A DNA stretch of 64,000 bases from Symmachiella dynata (GCF_007747995.1 NZ_CP036276.1:6252001-6316000); one strand, 5' to 3'; shown: positions 28,501-37,529, counted from the stretch's first letter. Numbers and translations are program-made. Notes: generated by a model not told the origin, from the sequence alone.

Positions 28501-28927
28501 TAACGTGGTGGATTATAAAACCGGGACCTCGACCAAATTCACAGCGAAAAAAATCTCGGAAGGAGGTTTGATTCAATTGCCGTTGTATGCGATGGCTGCT
28601 GAGCGGTTGGGAATGGTCGCCGCCGGCGCGCAACCGATGGAACTGGGCTATTGGTTCGTAAAGGAAACCGGATTCAAAAGTAAGCTCACCGCCGGGCAGG
28701 TCAACGAAGGGGAATTCACAGCCAGCGAAGTCTGGGAGCATTTGCAGGCGACGCTCGAAGAATCAATTCCGCAAATGGCAGCGGGAATTCGTCGCGGACA
28801 ATTCCCGGTTTACAACGAGGACACAAATTGCACAACGAACTGTCCTTTCAGTACGACTTGCCGTGTGGGGCAAATCCGGCCGTTGGCCGACACGCTGCAT
28901 AAAACTTGGAAACTCAGCGATCAATAA
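25586..28927 (+). CDS. addB: AddB-type helicase-nuclease subunit
   Basis: This 1113-residue protein is the AddB (RexB) subunit of the recombination helicase-nuclease that processes double-strand breaks. An N-terminal Walker A (GPASSGKT, residues 10-17) opens an inactivated UvrD-like helicase fold; FVGGLTETGFPQRRGDDCFF and LLFYGVVTRARQRLILSYP are typical. The C-terminal PD-(D/E)XK nuclease has VVDYKTG (about 974). Cys in YANCPFQYF (about 797) plus three Cys in CTTNCPFSTTCR (about 1081-1092) fit the four-Cys iron-sulfur staple of AddB. The partner addA follows after 54 bases. Confidence 0.9.
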   Translation: MTAEIQVLTGPASSGKTGRMLGRYRAHLHDAADKLEIGRGLWLTPTHYSAAFIRENLLADDLAACFNPQVFTFSGFADRVLRDSPAAVTPISRMLQRVLVRGIIEKLNADNALRHFSPIAVTTGFIDQVLAFISELKQAEIWPEHFEEVIAGDNPHPRDAELAMIYRVYQQHLLAHELYDGEGRFWSARDQLTQGHWGTFADLDFVVVDGFSDFTKTQYEILQLLAGKVTEMFVTLPLESPLQRADLFAKPLGALKQLELHTNVQRDKCVEIDENCPAAFSQIAAKLFQNPRDVVPCGTAADVSVIEATGQQGEVRAMASQIKTLLAAGTAPMDIVVTFRSMTDYADLLHETFTNAGIPYICKSSESLATSPVIKALMALLQVATEDWPFERLLPLLQNNYFHPDWPEYAEGEATRDVAAQLRRLQLRGGRREILKRIYRAAQPSETDELLSGSKLEKRRVQQQSAAAAGDFLTRLATTLEPLQKQHTRSGWAEILVRIGREMRFDPRTLPALTDEGERDMRARDTDAWQAFENMLYAAAGFDERVHENGHSIDFPRMLTELTDLIHQTELLNRDSAVGKVRVLDATQVRNLDIPILFVGGLTETGFPQRRGDDCFFSEADRRDFNERGLPLQHRTSRTQDEMLLFYGVVTRARQRLILSYPAMNSTGQPLLPSPYLLTLQHLFDEGAVPILRRMELDPVPPISEMLTEADLRVVAVEQALNKDAGPLRSLSELPGHEPLVRNILAAATMADHRFRIHGFTPYEGLIPSAKHQILLGKRYSIAHEFSATELEAYANCPFQYFAGHILNVNTLDAPEVKTDYKQRGNVVHDVLKKLHQQYLAVSTENGDAPPSDEELSAQFDELLQTLLRQHADDPKLMQTLTEIETRLLSEWGEEYARQWAEYSKDSEKNWDEPPQPVRYEVGFGAAPGGDPATDAAETAECLVLGVAHRAVRIRGRIDRIDVGEIAGTPAFNVVDYKTGTSTKFTAKKISEGGLIQLPLYAMAAERLGMVAAGAQPMELGYWFVKETGFKSKLTAGQVNEGEFTASEVWEHLQATLEESIPQMAAGIRRGQFPVYNEDTNCTTNCPFSTTCRVGQIRPLADTLHKTWKLSDQ

Positions 28928-28981
28928 ACCCGGTGCGGATAGCAAAATTATTTCTACAACGATGATGAGCTGGCAAATTCC

Positions 28982-31900
28982 ATGACGGACGACGCTTCAA
29001 CACTCACGCCGCAACAGGCCGCTGCGATTTCCATGCGCGACTATTCCGTCGGCCTCTCGGCGGGGGCCGGTTGTGGAAAAACCTTTGTACTCACGCGACG
29101 GTTTTTGTCGCACCTGGAACCGGGGCCGCACCAAACCGATTTGAGCAAGTTGGTGGCGATCACGTTTACCGATCGGGCCGCGAGCGAAATGCGCGGGCGA
29201 ATTCGTGAGGAATGCCACCGACGGTTGCAAACCTGTCCCAGTGACGAGGTGCCGCATTGGCTGGACATCGTCCGCGATCTGGAAACGGCCCGCATCAGTA
29301 CGATTCACGGATTCTGCGCGTCCCTGCTCAGAACGCACGCCGTCGAAGCAGCGGTCGATCCTGGTTTTACGTCGCTGGATCAAAATGCCAGCAACGCAGT
29401 GCTACGTCATGCAGTGAATGAATCGTTACTCACGCAACTGGAACAGGACGACGAAGATGCCAAGGCCTTTGTCTTGCAGCATGGCCTGGAGCGTGCTCGG
29501 ACGATTTTGGAACGGTTCGTTACGCTAAGATTTCGCGTCGACTTCGAGCATTGGTCGCACGTGACGGTTGAGGAATGTCTCGACAACTGGACCACGCAGG
29601 CCAATGAGGAGTTGCGTGAAGCATTGGTCGAATTGCGATGCACACCGGAGGCGCGGGATGCATTGCAATTGATGACCGAATACTGTCCGCCTGACCAGAA
29701 ATGGCTCGGGCCGCGGCGGACAATTTTGCTGGATGCCCTTCCTGAAGAGGCTTCCACCAAAAACCCGGCAGCGATGCTGCAGGCGATCGCAAAAAACGCG
29801 ACGTTGAGCTATGCGACAACTGCGAAGTATTGGCCGTCGCCAGAGATTCATCAACGTGTCCGAGACACGTTGAAAGCCCTCAAGGATTTGGCGGGCGCCG
29901 GGGCAAAAATCAAGTTTGGCGACGAGGACGATCTGCAACAGGCCGCCACGTGCGGATTGTTGGCACTGCGTGTCGCCCGGTATGCGGTGGCTGCGTATGA
30001 ACGCCAAAAACAGCAAGCCGGGGCACTCGACTTCGACGATCTGTTATTGCGGGCGCGGAATTTGTTGCGCGATTCGCCTCGCGTCCAGCGGAGTGCCGCG
30101 GCGGGGATATCGTTGTTGATGGTCGATGAATTTCAGGACACTGATCCGATTCAAGCGGAAATCGTCGAAGCGTTGTGCGGAGACCGTCTCATCAACGGCA
30201 ATCTCTTTTTGGTGGGGGACAAGAAGCAATCGATTTACCGGTTTCGTCGCGCCGACCCGGCGGTGTTCACCGACTTACGCAACAAGCTGCACAAAGACGC
30301 GCAGTTACCGCTGAGCATGAATTTTCGCAGCCAACCGGCGATTTTGGATTTCGTCAACGCGCTGTTTGCTGATGAACTGGGAGACGATTACGAACCGCTC
30401 ATCCCGCACGTCGAACAACTCTCACCAGCTCCTTCGGTCGAATTCCTGTGGGCGACGCCCGATGTCTCTGACGAAGAGCCTGCGAAAACTGCAGTGGAAC
30501 AACGTCGCAGCATCGAAGCCGATTGGATTGCTCGACGTTTGCATCAACTACTCCACGACGGCGTGCCCCGGATTCGCACGAAGAACCCGGAAACGGGGCA
30601 GGCTGAACTGCGCCCGGTGGAACCGGGCGACATTTGTATTTTGCTGCGGGCGATGACTGATGTGCGGTACTATGAACAAGCGCTGCGTGAGTATGGATTG
30701 GACTATTACTTGGTGGGGGGTCGGGCTTTCTATGCACAGCAAGAAGTCTACGACATTGCCAATCTGTGCCAATTCCTGGGCGATCCCGACGACGACGTCA
30801 GTCTGCTGGGGATTCTACGATCGCCGTTTTTTGGACTGCGGGACGATACGCTGTTTGCGATGGTTCAAAATTCGGGGACGCTGTCGGCAGCCCTTGCCGC
30901 CGCACCGCCGGAGAATATCGAGGAACAACAACAAGAACAGGTCCGCAATGCCTCGACGGTGCTAGCGGAATTGCGCCGCGAAAAAGACCGCATCCCGTTG
31001 CATCATTTGTTGAGTCTGGCGCTGGAGCGGACCGGCTATGATGCGGCACTTCTCACGGAGTTTATGGGCCGCCGCAAATTGGCCAATTTGCGAAAACTGG
31101 TCGAGATGGCGCGGCAACACGAGCGGACGGGGCTGTTGACGATGGCTGATTTCGTGCAGCGGTTGCAACAAGCGGTCGCCGATGAGGAGCAAGAAGAACT
31201 CGCGGCCACGCATCCCGAAACCAGCGACGTGATCCGCATTATGACGATCCATAAATCTAAGGGGTTGGAGTTCCCGGTGGTGGTCGTTGCCGACCTGGAC
31301 CGCGGCGCCGAGTCGCGCCTCGACACGGTGGAGTTTGATTCGCAATTGGGGCCGCTGGTTTCGGTTCCTCCTAAATTCGGCCGAAAGTTCGAGCATCTGG
31401 GCAAGAACCTATTCAAAGCTGAGGAATTGCGACAGGATGATGCGGAACGGAAACGGTTGTTGTACGTGGCACTCACCCGCGCCGCCGACCATTTGATTCT
31501 CTCCGCCAATCTGGAGGCCATCGACAAACTGTCGTCGCCCTGGATGAAGATCGTGGCAAAGTATTTCGATCTGGAAACCGGAAAACCGAGCCTCGACGAA
31601 GAAACCGGGGCGGCCATCATTCCCGCAGACTATTTGCTCGCTGTTCCCGAAGTAGCCGTCTGCACGTCGCAGCCGGAGATCCCCCACATCAAGAAAGAAT
31701 CAGTCACCGGGTTGTTACCGCTGAACCAACTGGCTGACGAATTGGCACAAGCCGAAGCAATGGTCTTGCCGGACTCGTTGCGGAGATTTGCCCCCAATTC
31801 TTCCGAGCGGCGGCAGTTTAGTGTGTCGGAGTTGGAACAGATCGACGCCCAACTGCACTCTCGTCCGGCAGCCATGCTCGATCAGGTTCGTCGACAAGAT

Positions 31901-32506
31901 GATGACGAACCGCCGATGACTGCTGATGCGGCAACCATTTTAGGAACGTTGGTGCATGCGGCGCTGGAACAGGTCAATTTCCAAAACTTCGGCGACGTCG
32001 CAGCTCTCGTCGAGGAGTGCAGTCTCACCTTGGCTGATGGGGCGACCGAAGAGATTCGTCATCGCGCGGCGGAGATGATTCGTGGTTTCGAGCAGTCACC
32101 ACTCGGCCGTGAATTGAGCGCTGCCCGACGGATTTTCCGCGAATTGGAGTTTCAATGGCGCTGTTCCAGCGAGGGAGACAGCCCGCTGCGTTACATTGCC
32201 GGCTTTATCGATTGCCTGTTTGAATCCTCCGACGGAACTTGGACGATCATTGATTACAAAACCGGACGGACAACGCATCACGGGGACGAAGCGGCGCAAT
32301 TGGCTGCCTATGAATTGCAATTGGGGACCTATGCGCTCGCAGCGCGGCAACTGCTGGGACGTCTTCCTGATCGTGTGGAGTTGGTCCTCTTAGCGGACGA
32401 TTGCCGACGACTTTCGTTGGAGGTGACCGAAGATCGACTGACAGCGATCCAGCAGCGATTAAGCGCAGCCATGGCGGTGGTCATCAACGGGGCTGCCACC
32501 CATTGA
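28982..32506 (+). CDS. addA: AddA-type UvrD-like helicase-nuclease subunit
   Basis: This 1174-residue protein is the AddA subunit: an SF1A 3'-5' helicase plus nuclease. Motifs in order are Q-motif LTPQQAAAI, Walker A GAGCGKT (28-34), Ia ITFTDRAASEMRGRI, II VDEFQDTDPIQ (about 380), III VGDKKQSIYRFRRADP (about 411), V TIHKSKGLEFPVVVVADL (about 755), VI RLLYVALTRAADHLIL (about 825). The C-terminal PD-(D/E)XK nuclease has LVHAALEQ, GFIDCLFE (about 1074) and IIDYKTG (about 1089). It pairs with addB in the usual order and converges with cbiO across a long inverted repeat. Confidence 0.95.
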   Translation: MTDDASTLTPQQAAAISMRDYSVGLSAGAGCGKTFVLTRRFLSHLEPGPHQTDLSKLVAITFTDRAASEMRGRIREECHRRLQTCPSDEVPHWLDIVRDLETARISTIHGFCASLLRTHAVEAAVDPGFTSLDQNASNAVLRHAVNESLLTQLEQDDEDAKAFVLQHGLERARTILERFVTLRFRVDFEHWSHVTVEECLDNWTTQANEELREALVELRCTPEARDALQLMTEYCPPDQKWLGPRRTILLDALPEEASTKNPAAMLQAIAKNATLSYATTAKYWPSPEIHQRVRDTLKALKDLAGAGAKIKFGDEDDLQQAATCGLLALRVARYAVAAYERQKQQAGALDFDDLLLRARNLLRDSPRVQRSAAAGISLLMVDEFQDTDPIQAEIVEALCGDRLINGNLFLVGDKKQSIYRFRRADPAVFTDLRNKLHKDAQLPLSMNFRSQPAILDFVNALFADELGDDYEPLIPHVEQLSPAPSVEFLWATPDVSDEEPAKTAVEQRRSIEADWIARRLHQLLHDGVPRIRTKNPETGQAELRPVEPGDICILLRAMTDVRYYEQALREYGLDYYLVGGRAFYAQQEVYDIANLCQFLGDPDDDVSLLGILRSPFFGLRDDTLFAMVQNSGTLSAALAAAPPENIEEQQQEQVRNASTVLAELRREKDRIPLHHLLSLALERTGYDAALLTEFMGRRKLANLRKLVEMARQHERTGLLTMADFVQRLQQAVADEEQEELAATHPETSDVIRIMTIHKSKGLEFPVVVVADLDRGAESRLDTVEFDSQLGPLVSVPPKFGRKFEHLGKNLFKAEELRQDDAERKRLLYVALTRAADHLILSANLEAIDKLSSPWMKIVAKYFDLETGKPSLDEETGAAIIPADYLLAVPEVAVCTSQPEIPHIKKESVTGLLPLNQLADELAQAEAMVLPDSLRRFAPNSSERRQFSVSELEQIDAQLHSRPAAMLDQVRRQDDDEPPMTADAATILGTLVHAALEQVNFQNFGDVAALVEECSLTLADGATEEIRHRAAEMIRGFEQSPLGRELSAARRIFRELEFQWRCSSEGDSPLRYIAGFIDCLFESSDGTWTIIDYKTGRTTHHGDEAAQLAAYELQLGTYALAARQLLGRLPDRVELVLLADDCRRLSLEVTEDRLTAIQQRLSAAMAVVINGAATH

Positions 32507-32519
32507 TGAGAAACGCCCC

Positions 32520-32632
32520 GGGAGGGCGAAGCTCCTGCTGAGCCGCATCGGTACGCTGGAGATGGTTTGCGAATTGGTCAGACGAATGACACGTTTCGAT
32601 CGCGTGCGGCTCGGCGGGAGCCTCGCCCTCCC
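32520..32632. repeat. 27-bp inverted repeat between convergent genes
   Basis: The block at 32520-32546 (GGGAGGGCGAAGCTCC then TGCTGAGCCGC) is matched in reverse complement at 32606-32632 with three mismatches out of 27. The arms are separated by about 59 bases. The element lies between addA and cbiO, which converge, and could terminate both; the sequence also looks like a mobile-repeat footprint. Confidence 0.75.
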
Positions 32633-32652
32633 TTTTCGGTCAACGTGATTTG

Positions 32653-33447
32653 TTATCGCTTGCCATAGCGGATGCTGAGCGGGAGTTCTAAACCGTGCAG
32701 CTCCATGAGTCGCTGGTTGGAGAAGATGGTTGCCGGTTCACCGTCCGCTTGGATTCGTCCTCGGTCCAACACCATCACGCGGGTGCACAGGTCGAGAATC
32801 AACTCCAAATCGTGACTGGCAATGAGCTGAGCCGCGGGACAGTCTTCTAACAAACGCATGAAACCACGGCGGGCGCGGGGGTCGAGATTGCTGGAGGGTT
32901 CATCCAGCGCCAAGACGTTCGGCTGGCAGGCAAGGATCCCGGCTAAACAGACGCGTTTGCGTTCGCCAAAACTGAGCTGCATTGTGCTGCGGTTTTCCAC
33001 GTCGGTCAGCCCCATCGCGGCAAGTTGTGTTGCCACGCGCTGGAGCACTTCTTCACGACTCAGGCCCAAATTCAATGGGCCGAAGGCGACGTCTTCGCGG
33101 ACTGTGGAACAGAACAGTTGATCGTCGGGATCCTGAAACAGAAAGCCTACGTGTTGACGAATCGCCGGCAGGTTTTTCTGCAGCGCAGGCAGGCCGGAGA
33201 CCCGTACTGGATAACTGGCCTCCGCTGATTGTCCATCGGCGACTGGAAGATCATACCCCGGCAACAGGCCGTTGAGGTGCAACAGCAGTGTGGTCTTGCC
33301 GGCGCCATTGGGGCCCACCAACCCGATGCGCTCTCCCGGCTGGATGTCGAAACTAATATCCGTTAGCGCCGCTTGCCCGTTGGGGTAGCGGTACGACAGT
33401 TTGTCGACGCTGAGCACGGGTGAATTTATGGACGGGTCGTCGGACAT
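32653..33447 (-). CDS. cbiO: ECF-type nickel/cobalt transporter ATP-binding protein
   Basis: This 264-residue ABC ATPase powers the importer encoded with it. Walker A is GPNGAGKTTLLLHLNG (about 39-54), the Q-loop is FLFQDPDDQLF, the signature is LSFGERKRVCLAG (about 158), Walker B is VLALDEPSSNLDPRARRG (about 177) and the H-loop is IASHDLELILDL. FQDPDDQLF is characteristic of CbiO/EcfA proteins. It follows cbiQ by 55 bases as the last gene of a cbiM-cbiQ-cbiO unit. Confidence 0.92.
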   Translation of the reverse strand: MSDDPSINSPVLSVDKLSYRYPNGQAALTDISFDIQPGERIGLVGPNGAGKTTLLLHLNGLLPGYDLPVADGQSAEASYPVRVSGLPALQKNLPAIRQHVGFLFQDPDDQLFCSTVREDVAFGPLNLGLSREEVLQRVATQLAAMGLTDVENRSTMQLSFGERKRVCLAGILACQPNVLALDEPSSNLDPRARRGFMRLLEDCPAAQLIASHDLELILDLCTRVMVLDRGRIQADGEPATIFSNQRLMELHGLELPLSIRYGKR

Positions 33448-33502
33448 GAATCTTGTAAAATACCCTACTACACTATTGGCCCGCTATTACACAGTTGGCC
33501 CG

Positions 33503-34150
33503 TTACGAATCGAGCGTACGGATTTCGCCGTCGAATCCGCGGGCACACATCGCGCCATGGACCCGCTCAGCGCGGTTCATTGAGCGAATCAGCAACATGC
33601 CGATCAACTGCGCGTTTGTCTTCCAAGCGGCCAATAGGCCCTGCTTCGAAAACGTGCGTGCCCGGCGGCCTTCGCGCATCCGCTCGAGTTCGTCAAAGAC
33701 GACGAAAATATACCGATACATGAATGCCAAGATCGCTGCGAGCATTTGCGGTAGCCCGAGTTGTCGCAGTGCCACCAACAACCGGTCAAACGGCGTCACA
33801 TTCACCAGCCACAACACCCCCATGAATGACAACGTACCCCGCAGCAACACGGTGGCCATCACGTCCCAGCCTTTTGTGAAACCGGTCGAAGCGGGCACGG
33901 CGATGGCCAGGCCCATGATCATGGGGAAAAAAAACATCAGCCGCACCAGTAAATACCGCAGAGGAATCCCGGCCAATGTCATCGCTAAAAAGACCGCGGC
34001 CGCCATGCAGCCATGCACGGGCCAATTCTCCGGCGGAACGAACAACGCGGTGATGATCATTGCCAGAACGAGCAGTATCTTGAGGCGATCCGGCAAGCGG
34101 TGGCAAATGGAGTTTCCACGGCTGTACGGATCCAGGAAGTCACGTGGCAT
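33503..34150 (-). CDS. cbiQ: ECF transporter transmembrane protein CbiQ/EcfT
   Basis: This 215-residue integral membrane protein couples the substrate-capture subunit to the ATPase. Hydrophobic segments include LLVLAMIITALFVPP, AAVFLAMTLAGIPLRYLLV and MFFFPMIMGLAIAVPA. The cytoplasmic region contains VVFDELERMREGRRART and MCARGFDGEI, where the ARG is the coupling-helix motif of EcfT proteins. Its start overlaps the end of the upstream cbiM gene by 11 bases, indicating translational coupling. Confidence 0.9.
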   Translation of the reverse strand: MPRDFLDPYSRGNSICHRLPDRLKILLVLAMIITALFVPPENWPVHGCMAAAVFLAMTLAGIPLRYLLVRLMFFFPMIMGLAIAVPASTGFTKGWDVMATVLLRGTLSFMGVLWLVNVTPFDRLLVALRQLGLPQMLAAILAFMYRYIFVVFDELERMREGRRARTFSKQGLLAAWKTNAQLIGMLLIRSMNRAERVHGAMCARGFDGEIRTLDS

Positions 34151-35144
34151 GGCCAGCCTCAGCGCCCGGTTTTAAGCCGCGCCCCAACAGCAGGGCGATC
34201 GCGAAGACTGCCAACGTCCCCCCGATGCCGGCAATCGAGACGGAGAGTTTGCTCATGAACCAGGACTCTTCGCTGCCCAACGGGACTTGATATTCATCCA
34301 AGACCAACACCTGTGGGTCGGCATCGACCTGCGCATCGAATCCCATTTTCTCGGCGACTGCTTCTAGGCCGTCGGAGTACCCCGAGGCAAACGGCGCCAA
34401 AAATCCCGCCACCGCCAATGCGATCATCAAACCGATCACAGCAGTCCGCAACGGAGTCGCCTGCCAAGAGCGCCGCGGTGGCTCAGTTTCCATAATATCG
34501 AGGCTCGGTTGGCCATACACCAAATCGGGCCGTTGATCGAGTACGACACTTAACACAAAGCCGGTGATCAGCGCTTCGCCCAAACCGATGAGGCTATGGA
34601 AGGTGGTCATCAGCGCAAATAGATTCGGCAAGCTATAGTCACGGTGTCCCGAGAGTGCGAATTCCAGGCAAAACATCGTCGATGCCGCCAAGACGCTGAG
34701 CCAAGCAGCAATGATTGCCGATGTGATTGTGCCGCGCGGACTGGGCATCCAACGTCGCAAACCGGCGTAGACCGCATAGCCCCCCAGCGCGCCAACCACG
34801 CCCATGTTGAAGACATTGACCCCTAAAGCGACCATCCCGCCATCGGCAAAAAGCGCCCATTGGACGACCAACACCAAAGTCACCACCAAACACCCGGCCC
34901 AGGGGCCGAGAATCACCGATGCCAACACCCCACCCAGCAAATGTCCGGAAACGGGAGCGACGACCAACGGAAAGTTGACCATCTGACCGGCGAATACCAA
35001 AGCGCCCATCATGCCGGTGAGTGGAATTGTCTTGGTGGTCTCGGTTTTTTTCAGTTGCCGCAGGCTGAACCCCACTGCACCGGCGGAGGCAACTGCCATA
35101 CCGGCACAAACTTCGGGGCTTATAATTCCATCAGCGATGTGCAT
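34140..35144 (-). CDS. cbiM: Nickel/cobalt ECF substrate-specific protein CbiM with fused CbiN-like domain
   Basis: This 334-residue protein combines CbiM and a CbiN/PDGLE-like part. The start at 35144 is chosen because family members begin Met-His, with the N-terminal amine and His2 binding the metal (here MHIADGIISPEV). Membrane helices fill about 1-220, with a His-rich loop HSLIGLGEALITGFV. A linker is followed by the C-terminal CbiN-like unit with two helices (VIGLMIALAVAGFLAPFASG and the last 30 residues) flanking an extracytoplasmic domain. Ni2+ and Co2+ cannot be told apart by sequence. I see no cobalamin or NiCo riboswitch upstream. Confidence 0.88.
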   Translation of the reverse strand: MHIADGIISPEVCAGMAVASAGAVGFSLRQLKKTETTKTIPLTGMMGALVFAGQMVNFPLVVAPVSGHLLGGVLASVILGPWAGCLVVTLVLVVQWALFADGGMVALGVNVFNMGVVGALGGYAVYAGLRRWMPSPRGTITSAIIAAWLSVLAASTMFCLEFALSGHRDYSLPNLFALMTTFHSLIGLGEALITGFVLSVVLDQRPDLVYGQPSLDIMETEPPRRSWQATPLRTAVIGLMIALAVAGFLAPFASGYSDGLEAVAEKMGFDAQVDADPQVLVLDEYQVPLGSEESWFMSKLSVSIAGIGGTLAVFAIALLLGRGLKPGAEAGHAT

Positions 35145-35294
35145 GATTCTTCGTCGGTTTTCTGGCAAGGAGGAGGTACTGGGACCTCAGAACAATCGTG
35201 TGCGAGGCTCAAACTAATCTAGCCGAGTGAATCATTGATTGCAATTCGGTATACTTGCCTCTGTGGTGCTAATCAAACCGTGGAGAGGTTCCCT

Positions 35295-35732
35295 ATGTTC
35301 CAGCGAAACCTGACAATTTTTGCCCTGATATCGGCTCTCACGATTTCACTCGGCTGCGACGTGAATATGAAACGCCCCGACGATCTTTCTGCGGACGAAA
35401 AATGGCCGGGGAGACTGAGGGCCGGAATTGCCCTCCCTCAAACCTTGCCAGATGGCACGCAGATCGGATTTTCTGTGGATTACCGATTTCGGACCTACAC
35501 GCCCGATCCCCAGGCACGGTATGTCTGGGAGATCCGTCAAGGGAACGGCAACATCGAACGGCTGGATGTGCAAATCACGGAGAAAAAGGGGACGCTCAGC
35601 CAGTTTCTGCCTCTCCAACCGCAGCAGGGGCCGTTTACTTCACGGATTTGTGTTATGGAAGAGCAGGAAGGGGCTGTGGAAGGGCAGGAGGGGCAATTGA
35701 CGCCCTTGACCGATTGGACTTCGATGCAATGA
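35295..35732 (+). CDS. Small predicted lipoprotein
   Basis: This 145-residue protein has a lipoprotein signal (MFQRNLTIFALISALTISLG followed by Cys), so it is probably lipid-anchored in the periplasm. The mature part is about 120 residues with alternating strands (IGFSVDYRFRTY, ARYVWEIRQG, RLDVQITEKKG) and no named family. The start at 35295 has GGAGAGG nine bases upstream. Its stop overlaps the start of the methyltransferase gene (ATGA at 35729-35732), so the two are translationally coupled although their functions seem unrelated. Confidence 0.75.
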   Translation: MFQRNLTIFALISALTISLGCDVNMKRPDDLSADEKWPGRLRAGIALPQTLPDGTQIGFSVDYRFRTYTPDPQARYVWEIRQGNGNIERLDVQITEKKGTLSQFLPLQPQQGPFTSRICVMEEQEGAVEGQEGQLTPLTDWTSMQ

Positions 35733-36919
35733 GCGGGCGTACTCCGGAATTGGCTGACTGGCAACAATGGCAGTTGTTGCATCAATTACGGAGCCAACCC
35801 CACATCTTGGAAGCCGCCGCTGCTCAGACGGGCGATGCGATGCGGGTGCAGCAACAATTGCGGCGCGAGTTTCCCGCGGATTTGGTGCGTGCTGCATTGA
35901 CGTTGATCGAATTGCGGCAGAAGGCGGCGGAGAAATTTACTGCCGCTGAGCAAATGTGGTTCGATCGCCAAGGCATGGAACAGGCGACCTCGGAAATTGT
36001 TGCCGCTCACAAAGCCCAGCGGTTTACCGGCGATGTCATTGATTTGTGCAGTGGCATCGGCGCGGATGCCATCGCGCTGGCGGCCCGCTGCAATGTCGTG
36101 GCCGTGGATCGCAATCCCTTGGCCTGTTTGCGAACGCAATGGAATGCGGAAGTCGCGGGGGTTGCCGACCGACTGCAACCACTCTGCGCCGATGCAGAGC
36201 AGACTCCGCTTGCTGGACAACTCGTGCACATTGACCCCGACCGCCGCGCTAAAGGACCGGCACGGTCGATTAAATTGGAGGACTATCGTCCTGATCTGGA
36301 GTTTCTCCAAGGTCTACCAGCGCATGCCCGCGGCGGGGCGATGAAACTCAGTCCGGCCTCGAATTTTGGTGGGAAGTTTCCCCACTGCGAAATCGAATTG
36401 ATCAGCCTCAGCGGGGAGTGCAAAGAGGCCACCGTGTGGTTTGGCGAACTGGCCGGCCCCAAGTCATGGCGGGCGACGGTGTTACCCAGCGGCGCGACTT
36501 TGACCGGCAATGATTTGGAAGTTTTCGCCGAACAGTCTCCGTTGGGCGGGTATTTGTTCGATCCCGACCCGGCGGTCGTTCGCGCGGGGTTGATTGACTT
36601 GGCGGCCAGTGAGTTGGGGTTAGCGCGGCTGGATGATGCGGAAGAATACTTGACCGGGGAACAGCCGATTCAATCGCCGTTTGTACGGGGCTTTGAAGTG
36701 TTGGCCGATCTTCCGAACAACGACAAAGAGATTCGCCGGTATTTCCGGCAAGCAGACTTCGGTCAAGTCGAAATTAAATGCCGACACATTCCAATCCAAG
36801 CCGAGGCCATCCGCAAAAAGCTACCGTTGCCCGGCACGCAGGCCGGGGTGTTGATCTTTGCCCGTGTCGCGGGAAAGGCCCGAGGGATTGTCTGCCGACG
36901 TCTGGCGGATCGCGATTAG
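35729..36919 (+). CDS. THUMP-like domain class I methyltransferase
   Basis: This 396-residue protein is a SAM-dependent methyltransferase of the THUMP-like family, probably acting on RNA. The SAM-binding motif is VIDLCSGIGADAIALA (about 103-118) followed by VVAVDRNPLACLRTQWNA. Motif IV-like VHIDPDRRAKG (about 168-178) and KLSPASNFGG follow. The C-terminal third (about 290-395) matches the position of the THUMP-like domain, with YFRQADFGQVEIKCRHI. I use the ATG at 35729 (ATGA overlap with the lipoprotein gene); the frame is open upstream but there it only duplicates the lipoprotein gene in another frame. Confidence 0.85.
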   Translation: MSGRTPELADWQQWQLLHQLRSQPHILEAAAAQTGDAMRVQQQLRREFPADLVRAALTLIELRQKAAEKFTAAEQMWFDRQGMEQATSEIVAAHKAQRFTGDVIDLCSGIGADAIALAARCNVVAVDRNPLACLRTQWNAEVAGVADRLQPLCADAEQTPLAGQLVHIDPDRRAKGPARSIKLEDYRPDLEFLQGLPAHARGGAMKLSPASNFGGKFPHCEIELISLSGECKEATVWFGELAGPKSWRATVLPSGATLTGNDLEVFAEQSPLGGYLFDPDPAVVRAGLIDLAASELGLARLDDAEEYLTGEQPIQSPFVRGFEVLADLPNNDKEIRRYFRQADFGQVEIKCRHIPIQAEAIRKKLPLPGTQAGVLIFARVAGKARGIVCRRLADRD

Positions 36920-36938
36920 CGGGCCGGTCAAATACGAA

Positions 36939-36977
36939 AAACGGCCGGGCGTCCTGTTGGATGACACCCGACCGTTT
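36939..36977. terminator. Bidirectional hairpin terminator
   Basis: AAACGGCCGGGCGTC (36939-36953) pairs with GACACCCGACCGTTT (36963-36977) with two G-T type mismatches, leaving a short loop. It is flanked by A-rich and T-rich bases and lies between two convergent genes, 20 bases after the methyltransferase stop. Confidence 0.7.
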
Positions 36978-37016
36978 CGAGACTCGTGAGTTTGCTGATC
37001 AAAATCGCCAGCTCGC

Positions 37017-37529
37017 CTATTGGACATCTGCCTGTCGGAAGGGGAACTGGGAGACCGGTGTCAACTCTTGGAGTGCGGCCTGACGGGTGGTCCGCTCCCA
37101 CGAAAAGGCATAACTACGGACCATGCCGGAGGTGAGTTCGGCGATGTAGATGATGCCCGGAGCGGTCTGCACTCGAACGCCCGGTTTGTTCTGCAACTGT
37201 GCATACCCGGCCACGATCGCGAACTGAGGTTTGCCCCCCAAGTTTTGCAGATCGAAGTCCTGAGCGACATTGCGGAAATAAAATGCGGTGAACGTCGCCG
37301 CTTGGGGATCAAGCACGGCTCCCCGCACTTGGCCGGTGATGTGATCAAATACAAACACCCCTTCATTTCCTGCCGTTGCGGCGGGACAGGTGATCATCTC
37401 GAATTTTTCCGCGCGGCTATTGGTGATGGCCTGTGCCGGTTCGTGGGGCCAAAGATAGGAGACCGCCACTCCGAATATCAGCCCCAATCCCATCCAAGTT
37501 GTGCGTTGGTTCACAAGACGATTTCGCAT
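37017..37529 (-). CDS. Hypothetical exported protein
   Basis: This 170-residue protein has an N-terminal hydrophobic segment (MGLGLIFGVAVSYLWP) and a probable cleavage near AQAITNS. The mature part reads as a small beta-rich domain: GNEGVFVFDHITGQVRGAVL, FTAFYFRNVAQDF, QFAIVAGYAQ, GIIYIAELTSGMVRSYAFSW. Each unit could be a propeller-like strand. I know no name for the family. It stands alone between a terminator and a long empty region. Confidence 0.65.
   Translation of the reverse strand: MRNRLVNQRTTWMGLGLIFGVAVSYLWPHEPAQAITNSRAEKFEMITCPAATAGNEGVFVFDHITGQVRGAVLDPQAATFTAFYFRNVAQDFDLQNLGGKPQFAIVAGYAQLQNKPGVRVQTAPGIIYIAELTSGMVRSYAFSWERTTRQAALQELTPVSQFPFRQADVQ

Noticed and set aside
35145-35294. 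Cobalamin or NiCo riboswitch upstream of cbiM
   Set aside because: I looked for the conserved core of a cobalamin riboswitch and for repeated G-rich helices on the minus strand and found none; only the start codon context is plausible.
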